Shown piece after piece: positions 45,201-63,303 of a DNA stretch of 64,000 nucleotides. The notes under the pieces are model-generated. The model made no database searches. It had not been told where the DNA came from and was given only the letters and a program-made list of their open reading frames with translations. The position numbers and the translations under genes are program-made. The stretch is from Chamaecrista fasciculata (taxonomy: Eukaryota > Streptophyta > Magnoliopsida > Fabales > Fabaceae), in contig QANZ01044514.1 of NCBI GenBank assembly GCA_003254925.1, positions 1 through 64,000 on the forward strand. The letters are read 5' to 3'. Positions within the stretch are counted from its first letter, which is position 1. Each line of letters begins with the position of its first letter.

Positions 45201-46596
45201 TTTCTGCATCTGGTAATTTATCAATTTCATACGCGTGTGCGCGCACACACACACACAGAGGCACTTCCAATATGCTTGCAATTTGTATGAGGCTATGAGC
45301 ATATGAGGAAGCTTGACTGGCTGCACCTTTCTTGTTACTATGTACTATTTTTTATAAAGTCTTTGCAGGATGTGTTGTGTTCTGTTTTACTTCTACCTTT
45401 CTTCATCTCTTTTTTAAGTTTAGCAGCATTCACATATTCTTCATTTGATTCTTTTCAGTACATAAATATGAGAACTCAGAGAATTTCACTTCTCCTGAAG
45501 AAGAGGTTTAACACACCTAATTGGATTAAGGTCAGTTTTATACGTGCCTTCATTTCAGATTTATAAGACAATGCATAGTATTAAAATATCTGGATTCTAA
45601 AGTTGTTTCTCTCTGCACAGCATAAGGAGCCAAGAGAAGTTCATATGTTTGTTGATTTATTTTTTCAAGAGGTTGGTATACCTGAACTTCTTTAAATGGG
45701 TTACTCCATTATTGATATCTTTCCAATGGCATTAGATGATTTGAGTAATGTTCTAGAAAACTACTTTTATTGAATTTTCATTATCAGCTAAATAAATTAG
45801 AATTTAGTTTCTCATACCCTCTTTTCCAGCTTGAAGTGATAGGTAATGAGGTGAAGCAGATTTTGCCTCAAGGTAAGCGCAGGCACCGCAGGACTGATAG
45901 TAACGGAAGTACTGCCTCATCAAGGAGCAATCCCTTGCGAGAGGAGAAATTGAGTAGGTCAAATACTCAGAGGGCCAGGAGCCAGCTTTTGGAGACACAT
46001 CTAGCTAAACTGTTTAAGCAAAAGGTGGAAATTTTCACAAAAGTAGAATACACACAGGTAGTGAGTAATAATCATATTTGTGAGTCAGATGCTAAAATAA
46101 ATGGCTATAAATCAAGTTCTCAGCGTTTGCTTGCAAACTGCAGGAATCAGTTGTTACAACCATTGTTAAACTCTGCCTAAAAAGTTTGCAAGAATTTGTT
46201 CGTCTCCAGACTTTTAATAGGAGTGGATTCCAACAAATTCAGTTGGATATTCAGTTCCTAAGGACTTCTTTGAGAGAAACAGTTGAAGATGAAGCTGCTA
46301 TGGACTTCTTGCTTGATGAGGTTGCAATTATTCTTTTTTTTTTCATACTCAGGATTTTTAATTTCATTTGTGTATCCATAAAAAAAAATCATTTATATCG
46401 ATGGTAAAGTCTTCTCTTTTCCTAATCTTATTCTATATGCATCTGCATCTTCGTATTTTTTGTTTTTGGGCCACAGGTGATTGTTGCTGCGGCTGAGCGC
46501 TGTCTTGACCCAGTTCCTTTGGAGCCTCCCATACTGGACAAACTTATCCAAGCTAAGTTGGCGAAAACTAGGGAACGTACTTCAAATTCTCCATGA
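39274..46596 (+). CDS. VPS51: VPS51 homologue, GARP/EARP tethering complex subunit
   Basis: Twenty coding exons: 39274-39456, 39640-39779, 39999-40053, 40151-40258, 40492-40590, 40756-40833, 41647-41724, 41963-42085, 42335-42435, 42516-42583, 43691-43764, 43906-43972, 44234-44343, 44712-44981, 45096-45212, 45459-45530, 45621-45671, 45830-46057, 46144-46320, 46477-46596. They total 2319 nt (772 aa), near the Arabidopsis UNHINGED/VPS51 length, with every phase matching. The N-terminus holds the Vps51 helical region (SSRYIILDD, then a coiled coil around 65-140). A conserved late segment reads HRRTDSNGS...RARSQLLETHL. VPS51 bridges GARP to SNAREs for endosome-to-Golgi traffic. Intron 14 (44982-45095) starts with GC, not GT. 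Intron 10 carries a solo LTR. Confidence 0.93.
42839..43132. repeat. Solo LTR (fossil, probably Ty1/copia) in VPS51 intron 10
   Basis: A 294-bp unit starting TGTTAG and ending CTAACA, the inverted termini usual for LTRs, flanked by the 5-bp duplication GGAGG on both sides (42834-42838, 43133-43137). The end has the TATATGTGTATTGTAAG and CTCTCCCTCTC composition common in plant copia LTRs. No internal region is present, so it is what recombination between two LTRs leaves. The intact 5-bp duplication suggests moderate age. Confidence 0.8.
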
Positions 46597-47049
46597 CATT
46601 TTATTGTAGTGGAAGCAATGATCCCATGGACCTTTCTTATCTCCTGCACATATTATGTATCCTTCTGGATGAGTTTTATAGGATATCGAGCTAAAGAGAA
46701 GTAAGTATTTGCCACGGTATCTCCTAACATTCTTTTTGTAGTTAATCATTCAGATTTTTGTTGACTGCTCTCTCTTGTAAAATGTGATAGTCAGCCTGAC
46801 TCTTTTTAACTCTTTAAATCATTTGTAAACTTCATGTCAGGTTGCTACATTGTTGTATTCCTCTCGTTGCTGTGAGGAAATGTCAACCAGAGGCGAGAAA
46901 GTTACACTCATCAATGGCTTGATAGATTACCTTATGTTTTTTTTTTCTTTTTTTATCAATTAATGTTATATATACTTTTAAATTGTGTCTGATTTTTTTT
47001 TTTCTTTTTAGNTTTGAGCTTACTTGCATAAAATGTATACTCACCGGGA

Positions 47050-48672
47050 GTCGATGATGTAATTAATTTTGTCTTCAAACTTTATATCAATTGTCAATTT
47101 CGTTTATAATTTTTTTTCTACAATCAATTTCGTCTTAATATTTCATATTTTTGTTGGTTTTATCTTTTACTCTTACTTTAGTCAAATATTAACGACAGAA
47201 TTTACGTGACTAATGATATGTAATGTAAAATTAGTAGACAAAAAAACTTAAATCTTAACTCAAATTGAAAATATGATGCAATCTCTCGTTAATTTATTGA
47301 AAGAAGTTTGTTAAAAGACAAAATTGATCAAAATATAAAATATTGGGGAATAAATTAGTGCGGCCAAAGTGCGAATTTGGTCCTGTAACTTTGCTCAAGT
47401 TCTTAAATCAGTCCTATAACTTTTTTTGTCTCGAATTTGGTCCTGTAACTTTGTTCAAGTTCCCAAATCAGTCCTATAACTTCTTTTGTCTCAAATTTGG
47501 TCCTGTGTCTTTACTCTAGGACCCAAATCAGTCCTATATCTTTTTTTTGTCTCAGTTTTGGTTCCATATGTTTTGAAAACTTCCCACTGTTAGTCCTCCG
47601 TCTATTTTAAATTATAGTTTAGTCCTGAAAACTTCAAATCCCTTTCACTTTAGTCCCTGACTATCAAAATGAAAGTGAAAGAGCATCCCTGAAGATTCTC
47701 AAACCTTATATCTTGGTTCCTAATCCATGAATTCTTCATGAATTGGAATAGAAATGCAAAAACAACATAAATTAAAGCAAATTACAGAGGGGCCAAAACT
47801 GAAAACGCAGAAAATTTAAAACTCACCGTAAAATGCCCCAAACTCGCCGGAAACGAAAATGGCCGAGAAACTCAAGAACTCATAAAAAAATCTCAATTCT
47901 CACTGAAATCTCACTCAAATAATCGCCCTCAAATGCTTTAAAAAAAGAATTTTCGAAAATTCAAACTTTTGAGAAGGGAGGTGATAGAAGAAATGTAAGG
48001 GATTTCATAACTTCTCTCTTGGAATCACCAAATGTAAGGGAATCTTCTATCACCTCCTTCCTCAAAAGTTTGAATTTTCGATAATTCTTTCTTAAAATAT
48101 TTGAGGGCGATTACTTTAGTGAGATTTCAGTAAGAATTTGGGGTTTTGGATAAGTTTTTGAGTTTCTCGGCGATTTTCGTACATTTTCCAGTGGGTTTTA
48201 AATTTTTTGCGTTTTCAGTTTTGGTCCCACTGTTATTTGCTTTTAATTTGTGTTTTTTTTTTTTGCATTTCTATTCCATTTCATGAAGAATTCATGGATT
48301 AGGGACCAAGATGTAAGGTTTGAGAATCTTCAAGGATGCTCTTTCACTTTCATTTTAATAGTCAGAGACTAAAGTGAAAGAGACTTGAAGTTCTTAGGAC
48401 TAAATTGTAATTTAAAATAGAAGGAGGGCTAACGATGCGAGGTTTTCAAAACATATGGGACTAAAATTGAGACAAAAAAGATATAGGACTGATTTGAGAC
48501 CTGGAGCAAAGATACAGGACCAAATTCGAGACAAAAAACGTTATAGGACTGATTTAGGAACTTGAGCAAAGTTACAGGACTAAATTCGAGATAAAAAAAT
48601 TATAGGACTGATTTGGGAACTTGAGCAAAGTTATAGGACCAAATTCACACTTTGGCCAATTAGTGCTTTTGA
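47050..48672. mobile_element. Older TIR element interrupted by a foldback (host element)
   Basis: Sequence 47055-47361 follows the MITE at 28391-28779 block by block (TGTCAATTTCG, TTACTTTAGTCAAATATTAAC, CTTAAATCTTAACTCA, ATGATGCAATCT). It is cut at 47361 and resumes at 48658-48672. Both outer ends are worn, so the limits are approximate. The insert is the foldback element 47362-48657. Confidence 0.65.
47362..48657. mobile_element. Large foldback Mutator-like element, 1.3 kb near-palindrome
   Basis: Almost the whole 1296 bp folds on itself about a centre near 48010: the left start GGCCAAAGTGCGAATTTGGT is mirrored at the right end, and inner blocks (TCCTAATCCATGAATTC, TGAGGGCGATTA, GGTGATAGAAGA) are mirrored up to a loop of a few tens of bases. 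Each arm opens with about three tandem 60-bp units of the form 'TTTGGTCCTGTAACTTT...AATCAGTCCTATAAC'. Perfect 9-bp duplications AATTAGTGC (47353-47361 and 48658-48666) show a Mutator-type insertion. No coding capacity. It ends about 227 bp before the MCM7 start codon. Confidence 0.88.
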
Positions 48673-48735
48673 CAAAAAATTAGGAAAGTTTTCCTTACGG
48701 CGTGCCCACTCACAGCGTATCAACGGCGCTGCTCC

Positions 48736-48776
48736 TTTCCCGCCAAAAGTCACAACATTATTTATCATTTGGCGCC
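48736..48776 (+). promoter_or_regulatory. Two E2F-type sites in the MCM7 promoter
   Basis: TTTCCCGCCAAA at 48736-48747 matches the E2F consensus on both strands; TTTGGCGCC at 48768-48776 is a second site. They lie 108-148 bp upstream of the ATG. E2F sites are known to drive MCM genes at G1/S, so S-phase expression is expected. Confidence 0.7.
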
Positions 48777-48883
48777 CAAAACTCCCCAATCCCAATCTCA
48801 TTCTCATTAGCCTAGTTTCTTTCCTTTGAGTTTTCTCACATTTTCAGCTAAGAGTTACACTGCCTTCTTCGCTGAGTTGAATC

Positions 48884-54243
<5,360 letters not shown>

Positions 54244-56700
54244 TGCACTTTTGTTGCATTAAAACTGGGATTGAGGCTATCCGTCTTCTCGAAGAGGGTA
54301 CAAAGAGTTCTTGGTGGATTGCATTGAAAATTTGAGTTCACTTCGTGTTTGTTTGTGATGTATTGATGGTTAGAATTGCATATATTAAAACATTTATTTG
54401 CTACAGTTAGGATTACAAATGGGAAGCCGGATTCTGTTGCATGTAATTGTAACATCTAGAACTAGAAACGTAGATCTTTATGTGTACCATGCTAACCTTT
54501 AGCTACATTGGAGTTACGTCTCTACTATTTGCTAAAATTTCTTATCTTAATTATATGCGGGTAAGCGTCTAACTATATTTGGTTCCGTTCGGGATGTCAG
54601 ACAAACACGTACAATAGGGATTCTATTTGTGGAATTGGCATTTGTGTCCTAACTATATTGCATTCTTCCTACAGTTGATAATATAAGGTTATTCATGTTT
54701 CTTATCACTTAAGTCTTGTAAATGACCTCAAGACAATGAACTTGGATCCCTCTAAGCTCCGCTCCACTTATTAACTTGTTAAAAATTATTCTCTACACTT
54801 TGGAGCCTTATTAGGTATTCTTGTTATGCTTCAGCTGGGACAACTTAGAATTGGTTTCCACTTCGATATCCCACATAAGACAATCTTCTACCTCATCATC
54901 AAGAATACTATGAAAGTTCCCAAGCATGCTGCTATACTACCTACAAATTGATATACAACAACTTGACATCCATTTCTCTGAGTCTAGCTAAACATACAAA
55001 ACTGTTCTTTACTAATTACTATCCAAAAAAAAAACACAAAATCACGTCTTAAATTTATTAAAACTATTCTTGGTGGGAAATACTCTGCCACGCAAATTCA
55101 AAATACATGACACTCCACGTAGCTAATGGAAAAAGTGTGAAGGAAGAAATAACCATATTGTCAAATTATTCAAAGGGACTTAACTCATCAAGTTCAATCC
55201 AGAATTAGCCTAGAATTGGAATAATAAATGAATAACATGCAAGAAATATGATTATAATGACAGAATTCTTTACGAAAGAACTTTTGTGATAAAGTCAAAA
55301 GAATGTTCTCGGCCATAAGGGAATTTGGAATTAAATAATTAATAATGAGAAGTATCTTATCTATTATTTAAAAAATGAAAATTTTTATAGAACGACATTC
55401 ATAATATGTCGTTGAGATTAACACTATCTAATATATAAAGGGATTGTGAGCCTCATTATCTCAAACACTAGTTAAAATTGTATTATCTTGTGGGTGGCAA
55501 GCGACCTTACTAACGGTACGCCTAAATCACACAATAAAAACGATGTATTTAAGTATATCACATAATTAATAAGCATATAAAGTTCTTGTCCAAAGGAAGA
55601 AATTGTTTATAAACATCCCGTTTCAAATTGGAATTGATCTAAAAATATTGTGTCCGCTGCAATGCATATAAGATATTGGTTGATTTAAAAAGATAAGTTA
55701 GCTGTTTTTCAATCGTATATTTTAGTCTTCATTAAACACTTTTTAATTTAATCTCTTATAAATATGTTTATTATTAGTATTAATCTTTTCATTTAATCTC
55801 TTAACAAAGTTGATAATATGAATTCTAAACAATATTAAAGTGCAATGAATTATTATTTCTCTTCTAAAACACTATTAAAGTGCAATGAATCATAGATATT
55901 TTTTCAATTTGGTATAATGTTTCTCAATTTAATTTCCCATAAATATGTGTTAATTTTCATAAATGTTTTCCTAATAAGATAGGTTAAATAAACGGCAATT
56001 TATATTTAATTTTTTTTATATTTGTTACTGTATATTCTTATAATTAGATTTTTATTAAAAGTTTAGAATAAAGTCAATAAACACAATTTTTTTTAACCAA
56101 ATCTCTCAAGTTTTCAACAGTTATTGTTTTCCCAAACACGATATCAAGTGGACCGAAAGAAAAAAAAAATGACGTTACAAACGGATCACGGCCCGATCCA
56201 TCTGTGAAAAGACAAATGCAGCCTTCGTTAAATATACACTAGAAGTCACTCTTCGCAAATGATACATGGGGGCATATTTGTCATTACAAGGAGCGCACAT
56301 TTATTTACTCAACCAAATCCCGATGTGCTCAATTTGATAAACTTCCTTTTTCCCTAACCTGCACCGCCTGCCTGAAACAGTGAAACGGCTCGAATTTTTC
56401 GCGTTTTGCGTATATAATACATTTTCTCCCTACAAAGAATTTTTATTTTTCCATTTCCTCCCCATTATTAAGACATATTTACACAAAAATTGTGCGTTTT
56501 ATATGTTGTAAATTACAGTTAACTCCATTTTCGTTGTTGTCCCCTGCGGCTGCGTCAGCGACATCGGACACCGAGGAAAGAACGCACAAATCCGACTTGA
56601 TTAAACCCCAATTTCATATAGGATTAAAAATAAAAGTGGCAGCTTCGGACAAATCATCTTCAGCTTCAAGCATCAAATATAAATTCTTTTGAAGGCTAAG
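54244..56700. other. Intergenic between MCM7 and the WD40/BRWD-type gene
   Basis: Starts with the MCM7 3' untranslated region, then becomes very AT-rich (55300-56100). No gene, tRNA or element with clear ends seen. The region 56100-56700 is the likely promoter of the downstream gene. Confidence 0.45.
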
Positions 56701-58431
56701 TGCGTTTTGAGACTTGGAAGGGCCTAGGCTTCAATTTTCTCTGCGACAGCTTGCTACCTCTGAATCTTTCTTCTTTAGGTAAGAAGCCCTAGATAGGAAG
56801 CGAATCGATTTTTTTTTTACCTTTTTTAGATTTGCTTTAATGGTAAGTATTTGGTAATTGAATATCGTATCTCTTAATTGAAAATGCTCAAAGATTTAAA
56901 TAACCTCCATTGGATTCGGTGCTTTATTTTCAGTTGGCTTTGTTATGGACTTGGGTGACTTCGGAGTCCAACCTATTTTCTTAGCTGCTTTACCATCTTG
57001 ATGCAATTCAGAGGTTCTTTCGTCCACTTTGTTTCAGTTCTGCTGTTTTTCATTTTTGGTTCTATATATTGTCTTGAATAGCTTCGACTGCCTTTCACCA
57101 GTTTGCTTATGTATTGGCTTTCGAAGCATTGCAAATGACATTTATTTCATTTATAGATAAGCTTACTGGACTTACTGCAGTTTTGATGTTTCAGTTTTCC
57201 TTATGGTGGGTGTTTAATTTGTTGTCTTGCTCGTACTAAATATTCAAAGTTAAAAGGAAGAAAACACCTCTTGAACGGCCATGGATTTAGTGGAGTAGAG
57301 ATTGAAAACAATTATATAATTCCTTTATTCCTTTGTTTGATTGCTTAACTATTATTTTGCAGATCTAGTAGAGACATTGACTGTTATGATCAAATCGTTC
57401 TGTACTTTATCTTGATGATACTTGCATTTGTAATTACTCAAAAGGCCTTCTAAAAGAAAGAATGAGTATTAACTTTAATAAAATTTTAACTCAGATTTTT
57501 CTTCTGGTTTCTTTCCTTTACCAGGCCTCTATAGATACTGTAGTTTCTGGTTGACCCAATATGAAAATAGAGGATCTAGAATCCAATGATTTCTGTCAGA
57601 ATTGGTTATGATGTCCCCCTCAAAGCCCCTGGTTCCTTATAAAAAATAAGCTAATGATAAGTTTCTGAGGAAAGGAAGACTAACTTAAACAAAATGAGAC
57701 TTCTACGAAAAAAAAAAAAAAAACTTGAACGAAATGAGAAGTAATGCTTCAAGTCTGTTATATTCAAACTCCTGAAAGCGTTGACTCAATGCTTCATAAT
57801 TTCTTTTTTCAGGGGATAATCTTATATTTCACTGGATTGAGATAAAAGTTGATTTGGGTCTTTGGTTTCTTCCTTTTCTTGTGCCCCTTTGTTTGTGGAC
57901 ATTTCTGATGATTTGTATGTAGCTCTTATATCAGCTTATCTATCATATAACATCACATATTACCTTAAACAATAATTATCAAGGGAGCCATTATTTAAAA
58001 ATAATTTATTTTAGAAGCTATCTATCATACATGCAGACACGGTAGTATGGTACTATTGTAATTGAGTTAGTGATTGCAATTTTGCATTTAAATCATTTTT
58101 GTCATTTAAATGTTAGGGTTAACCAATTTCAATTTTGACAGTGGCATTTAAATAAACTTAGAACTGAGATTTTATTCTGATGCTAGGATCCAAATGGGGC
58201 CGGGTGAATCTAAAGCCATTATGATCATGCCAAACCGGAATCTATCAATTACCTTTTTGAGGGACTTTATATCAATTACCATGGCTGGTCTTTGATTTTG
58301 TCTCTTGTCTGTTATGAATTTGGTGTATGCCATGCTTTGTCTGCTTATAGTATTGATGATTGATTGATTTCTGAGTGTGACGACTTATCAGAAAGGAACT
58401 TTGTTCTCTGTTTTAGGCTTTTGTCCCAAAC
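56700..58431 (+). other. Leader exon and leader intron of the WD40/BRWD-type gene
   Basis: A plausible acceptor TTTTAG ends at 58416, 15 bases before the ATG. A donor-like GGTAAGAAG is near 56778. This implies an untranslated first exon and an intron of about 1.6 kb. The interior has no recognisable element. Confidence 0.4.
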
Positions 58432-61400
58432 ATGGAGTCACGAAAGTGCATGGCCTCAGCTGCTGCGCCATTGATTAATGTGGCACCTTTAAGCTTTCCA
58501 AATCAGGTGGATGAGATGACTCGATCTTGTAAGGATAAAGGAGCTACTGGTCTTGCTGTTGACACCAATGTGGATATTGACCTCAGAGAAGTTTACTTTC
58601 TGATTATGCATTTTTTGTCTGCTGGTCCATGCAAGAGGACTTTTGGACAATTTTGGAATGAACTGTTAGAACATCAACTCCTACCTAGAAGATATCATGC
58701 TTGGTTTTCAAGAAGTGGTTTGCATAGTGGGAATGATGATGATGTTGATGATGGCATTTCTTTCCCTTTGAGTTACAACATATTAGTGGATAGGTAATTC
58801 TGTTTATTGTTTTTTGAAAAAATGTTATTCACACACTCAGACGATTTGGTGGTAAAATTCATTTATGCTGTACTACAAGTAATAGGTATGTAGCATCATG
58901 AATAATATTTTAGACAAAGCCCGCCACTCAGATATGTAGCAAGTCTTTGAACTACTCTTTTTTTTTTTTTTTTTTTNTTTTTTTTTTTGGTTGCAAGGGA
59001 GTGGGGGGTGTAGAACACTTTTTTTATATGTTTTTTGAAAGCTGTCTCTTTAAGTTAGTAATGCCTCCTCTTAATATTACTTGCTTGGGCATTGATTATT
59101 GATCATTTGTGTTACCCTAAGGTATTCTCACATAGAAAAGGATCACTTGGTAAAGCTTCTGAAGCAATTGATGCTGAATGCAGCCCATCCTTTGCACAGC
59201 AAACTTGAAGGAAGTACTCCTAATGCTGCTGACGTTCCTACATTACTTGGAGATGGGTCCTTTTCTCTTCTGGACAGTACGTGATATGCTATAGTAATCT
59301 ACTTCCTCTAGTAAATCATTTGATCTATGTTCTCAAAGTTTAAAATTTTGGTACACTGGTCAAATATCTGTTGAAGTGAGATGAATATAGTTTTGTTGCA
59401 ATGGTAGTTGATGCTTTGTAAGAATTAATAATTGGAGATATTAACATCTAAGATTATGTTTTCTTCTTAAAATACTCAGATTTAAGAAAATTTATTTTTG
59501 GTCTTACTCCAGTGAAACTGGTTACATGTATAAAAGGGGAAAGTCCCGGGACTGTTAATATTTGAATACTTGATCTGATAGTTGTTCAGGCCTTATATTT
59601 CTTTCTGGTCTTCCCTCTTTGCAAGTGTAGTACTGACCTGAAGGGTCTATCTGCAACTCTGCATTTTAGATATCTCTTGTTCTTGCTATGTTTATTTGGT
59701 CCCATATGCATTGTGAATCACAGGACATGGATATCTGATCACTTCAATGTTGGGGTGTTTGTACTTTGTACAGTTGATAGGAAAATGGCAGAAAAGCAAG
59801 CTAGGCCTCTTCCAGGTTACTTGCGTTGGCCACACATGCAGGCTAATCAAGTACAAGGGCTACTTTTGCGTGAAATTGGAGGTGGTTTCACAAAGCACCA
59901 CCGTGCCCCATCTATTCGCTCTGCATGTTATGCAATTGCCAAACCGTCTACTATGGTACGAAAGATGCAAGCCATAAAAAGGTTAAGGGGGCACCGTGTT
60001 GCTGTCTATTGTGGTATGGCTTACTCTTTTGTTAAACATGCTATTGGATGGTGGCTTTATTGGGCATGCCATTAATACGCGATTGTGTTCATTTCTTTCA
60101 ACTGAAAATACTCATAAAAAGAGATTATGTAGATGAGATATCAACGAAATTTAATCCAATGCTTATTGATGACTTTGAAGTTTCAATTTCTCTTTCTAAA
60201 TTATTTTATGATAAATCTTGAGTGATTTCACCTGAAGTTGAATGTTGATTTGAAGGTTAAAGGTATATGGATGAAAACTTTTTGTCTTGCAGCTATATTT
60301 GACCGATCAGGGAGATATGTTATCAGTGGTTCGGATGATCGTCTTGTCAAGATTTGGTCTATGGAAACTGCATTTTGTTTAGCTAGCTGCCGTGGCCACG
60401 AAGTGAGTTTAGTGTATCGTTCACGAAAGTAATTTGATAAGTTTGTTTTTACCCTTAAATGTCATTAAACCTTTTCCTGTCAATATGTGGATTGAAGGGT
60501 GATATTACTGACTTGGCTGTAAGCTCAAACAATGCTTTGGTAGCATCTGCCTCAAATGATTTTGTCATTCGAGTGGTAAGTAAATGTTAATCTTTGAGTT
60601 CTTCTTGTATTTCTTGGCCCACTGAAATATTATCTGCTTTACAACAGTGGCGATTACCAGATGGCATGCCAATATCAGTTTTGAGGGGTCATACTGCAGC
60701 TGTTAACACTATCGCATTTAGTCCTAGGCCCGGGGTATACCAACTGCTATCGTGAGTCCAATCTTTTATTCTTTAGCCCTATGAATTTTTTATGGCTTGA
60801 GAATCTCATTGCTAGTCTTTGCTAACTACATATTAAATCAAATCCTAAGAATCGAATGATTGCATAATATTTGAAACTCTTTTTTGAAGTTTCTCTCTCT
60901 CTCTCTGGGGTGGGGGGTAAGCTTTAGCTTTTATGTTGTGATTAGTTCTTATTATTTGAACTTCACATCAGGATAATAATGATGATGACAGTATTATTAT
61001 CAATGTTGTTGTTGTTACCCTAAGTTTAATTTACTTTATTTGTTACCTTCAAATGTCAAATTCTGTGGGTATGTTTCGATATTCATTTTAAAATCTTAAT
61101 TAAACTGTTACATTAATATAGTTAACCATTTCAACTAAAGTTATTTCCCTTTTCTAAAGTTTCATATATTGTGTGTAGTGTTTTACCATATCTTCTACAC
61201 ATACCTTTTGTCTCAGAATAAAGTTTTTAGTATTTTTATGAGGCATGTAGGTCATCAGATGATGGATCTTGTCGAATATGGGATGCAAGATATTCACAGT
61301 GTAATCAACGAATATACCTTCCTCGGCCTTCAGATACTGTAACTGGTCAGATCTTTGTTTCTAGTGCTGTCATTCTGTCAACAGGTCAGGCCTAGATCTG

Positions 61401-63303
61401 GATATGGTCTGAGTGTTATCTTTAAGTACTTCTGTAATTTTCATATCTGACTCAAACCAAATCCTGGAATTTGGGATTTCTAACCAGATTGGAATTTCAT
61501 TGTCATCTTTCTGCTGATTGCAAGTTCAGATGTACAATTGCGAGTCAATGGTCTCTCACTTAAACATTCCAGATCATTAGTCTCACCTGTTGACTTCCAT
61601 AAGTACTTTTTGTGTTCTTGGTTATTCTTGATTGCTTATAGAATCGTGAGAAAAATTGTAAAGTTATTGCAGGGAAGAGCAATGGTCTACCGACCAATTT
61701 ACCTTCTTCTAGTAATGGTCAACAAAGCTCTCAAATACTTTGTTGTGCATATAATGCAAATGGAACTGTTTTTGTCACTGGTAGCTCTGATACTTTTGCA
61801 AGGGTATGTTTACAGCGGATTTATCTGATAGGTTTTTATAATTCTTCCACTAATGCTTTTGGCTATTACTTGTTTAAATGTTACATCTACTCAGATCTAT
61901 TAACAGGGCTACTATTATTTTCAGGTCTGGAGTGCTTTTAGGTCCAATTCAGATGATTCAGAACAACCAATACATGAGATGGATTTGTTGGCTGGCCATG
62001 AAAATGATGTTAATTATGTGCAGTTTAGGTTGGCCAGTCCTGATTATATCTTCATTTGTTAATTTTTTTGTTTTTTTGCGTTTAAATATTCATTTTCCTT
62101 TCCAACCTCCTTACGCAGTGGTTGCTCTGTAGCTGCCAAATTTTCAACATCTGACTCTTTGAAGGAAGATAATATCCCGAAGTTCAAAAATTCATGGTCT
62201 ATATATATTTTGAGGCTTATCACTATAGTCTGTAACTCTTCTTGATGTAATATACTCCCTTCACTAAACTCGGTGGTTCTGGTGTCATGCATCATATTTT
62301 TAGGTTTTGCCATGATAACATAGTTACCTGCTCTCGAGATGGAAGCGCTATTATTTGGGTTCCTAGATCTCGTAGATCCCATGTGAGTTTCTTTAATTAA
62401 GTTTACATGGAACTTCGTTGTCTTTTTCATTCCTTGGCATTTGCCTCTTCTGGGGAACATTTGTGAAGTCTAACAGAACATGACATATGTTAAGATGTAA
62501 AAAAAAGCCATTTGTTATGTTGTGATTAGAGCACATAATAGCAAAGCCATAAAAATTGCATCTAAGGTAAGTAGTTTATGTTTATAAATTCCTATGTGGC
62601 ATGCAGTTTCTTTTTTTTTTTTCCCCTTTCTTGTTAATGGTCCAAAAGATGTGAAATTTTTAGTTTTCCTTATGTCATTTTAGGGAAAAGTAGGACGTTG
62701 GACACGTGCATATCATTTAAAAGTGCCGCCACCACCTTTGCCTCCTCAACCTCCTCGAGGGGGTCCAAGGAAGAGATTTCTACCTACTCCTCGTGGTGTC
62801 AATATGATCGTGTGGAGCCTGGACAATCGCTTTGTGCTTGCTGCTATCATGGGTAATTTACTAGCTAAAAGTTGGGCATTCAACAGGGTGGGAAAGTTAG
62901 ACTATTTCAACTCATTACATTTGGCTAAATTAATTAATCAAGTTTGAATTTGGCTACTCCTTCATGGAATACTAAATTTTCCTGAAGTAAAAGCTTGGCT
63001 AGCGACTATTATTCATATAATCTTTTTACTAGTGATTTCTGTTGTTACCTTCACCATGTCATATCCTCAATACACCATTTAACATCTTTAGTCATTTATC
63101 CTTGCATTCATTACAACTTAGGGTGAGCACCTCCGTGTCTTTTTGGTGGAAAGTTTATTAATCTACAATCTAGGTGATGGTGGTAAAAAGTTTTGCATTT
63201 ATTTACTTTCCTTTTTTTTAAAAAAATTGCAGATTGCAGAATATGTGTTTGGAATGCAGTTGATGGCAGCTTAGTACACTCTTTGACTGGTCATACTGCA
63301 TCT
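58432..63303 (+). CDS. WD40-repeat protein, probable bromodomain-WD (BRWD/PHIP-type), 3' end outside window
   Basis: Thirteen coding exons visible: 58432-58793, 59122-59276, 59774-60013, 60293-60402, 60498-60575, 60648-60751, 61251-61345, 61673-61803, 61925-62028, 62119-62196, 62304-62382, 62684-62852, 63233-63303; 592 aa, open after a donor at 63304. The N-terminal part (DLREVYFLIMHFLSAGPCKRTF, LLPRRYHAW) and the following WD repeats match plant BRWD/PHIP homologues: GHRVAVYCAIFDRSGRYVI, GHEGDITDLAVSS, GHTAAVNTIAFSP, SSDDGSCRIWDAR, GSSDTFARVWSA, GHENDVNYVQFSG, CSRDGSAIIWVP, and WNAVDGSLVHSLTGHTAS at the edge. Orthologues carry a C-terminal bromodomain that would lie outside this window, so chromatin binding is inferred from the family. 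Confidence 0.88.

Noticed and set aside
56492-56692. 66-codon open frame before the WD40/BRWD-type gene
   Set aside because: Lies in the promoter/leader region; composition not convincing and no homologue recalled.
62059-62460. 133-codon minus-strand open frame
   Set aside because: Runs across exons and introns of the WD40/BRWD-type gene in antisense; a shadow.
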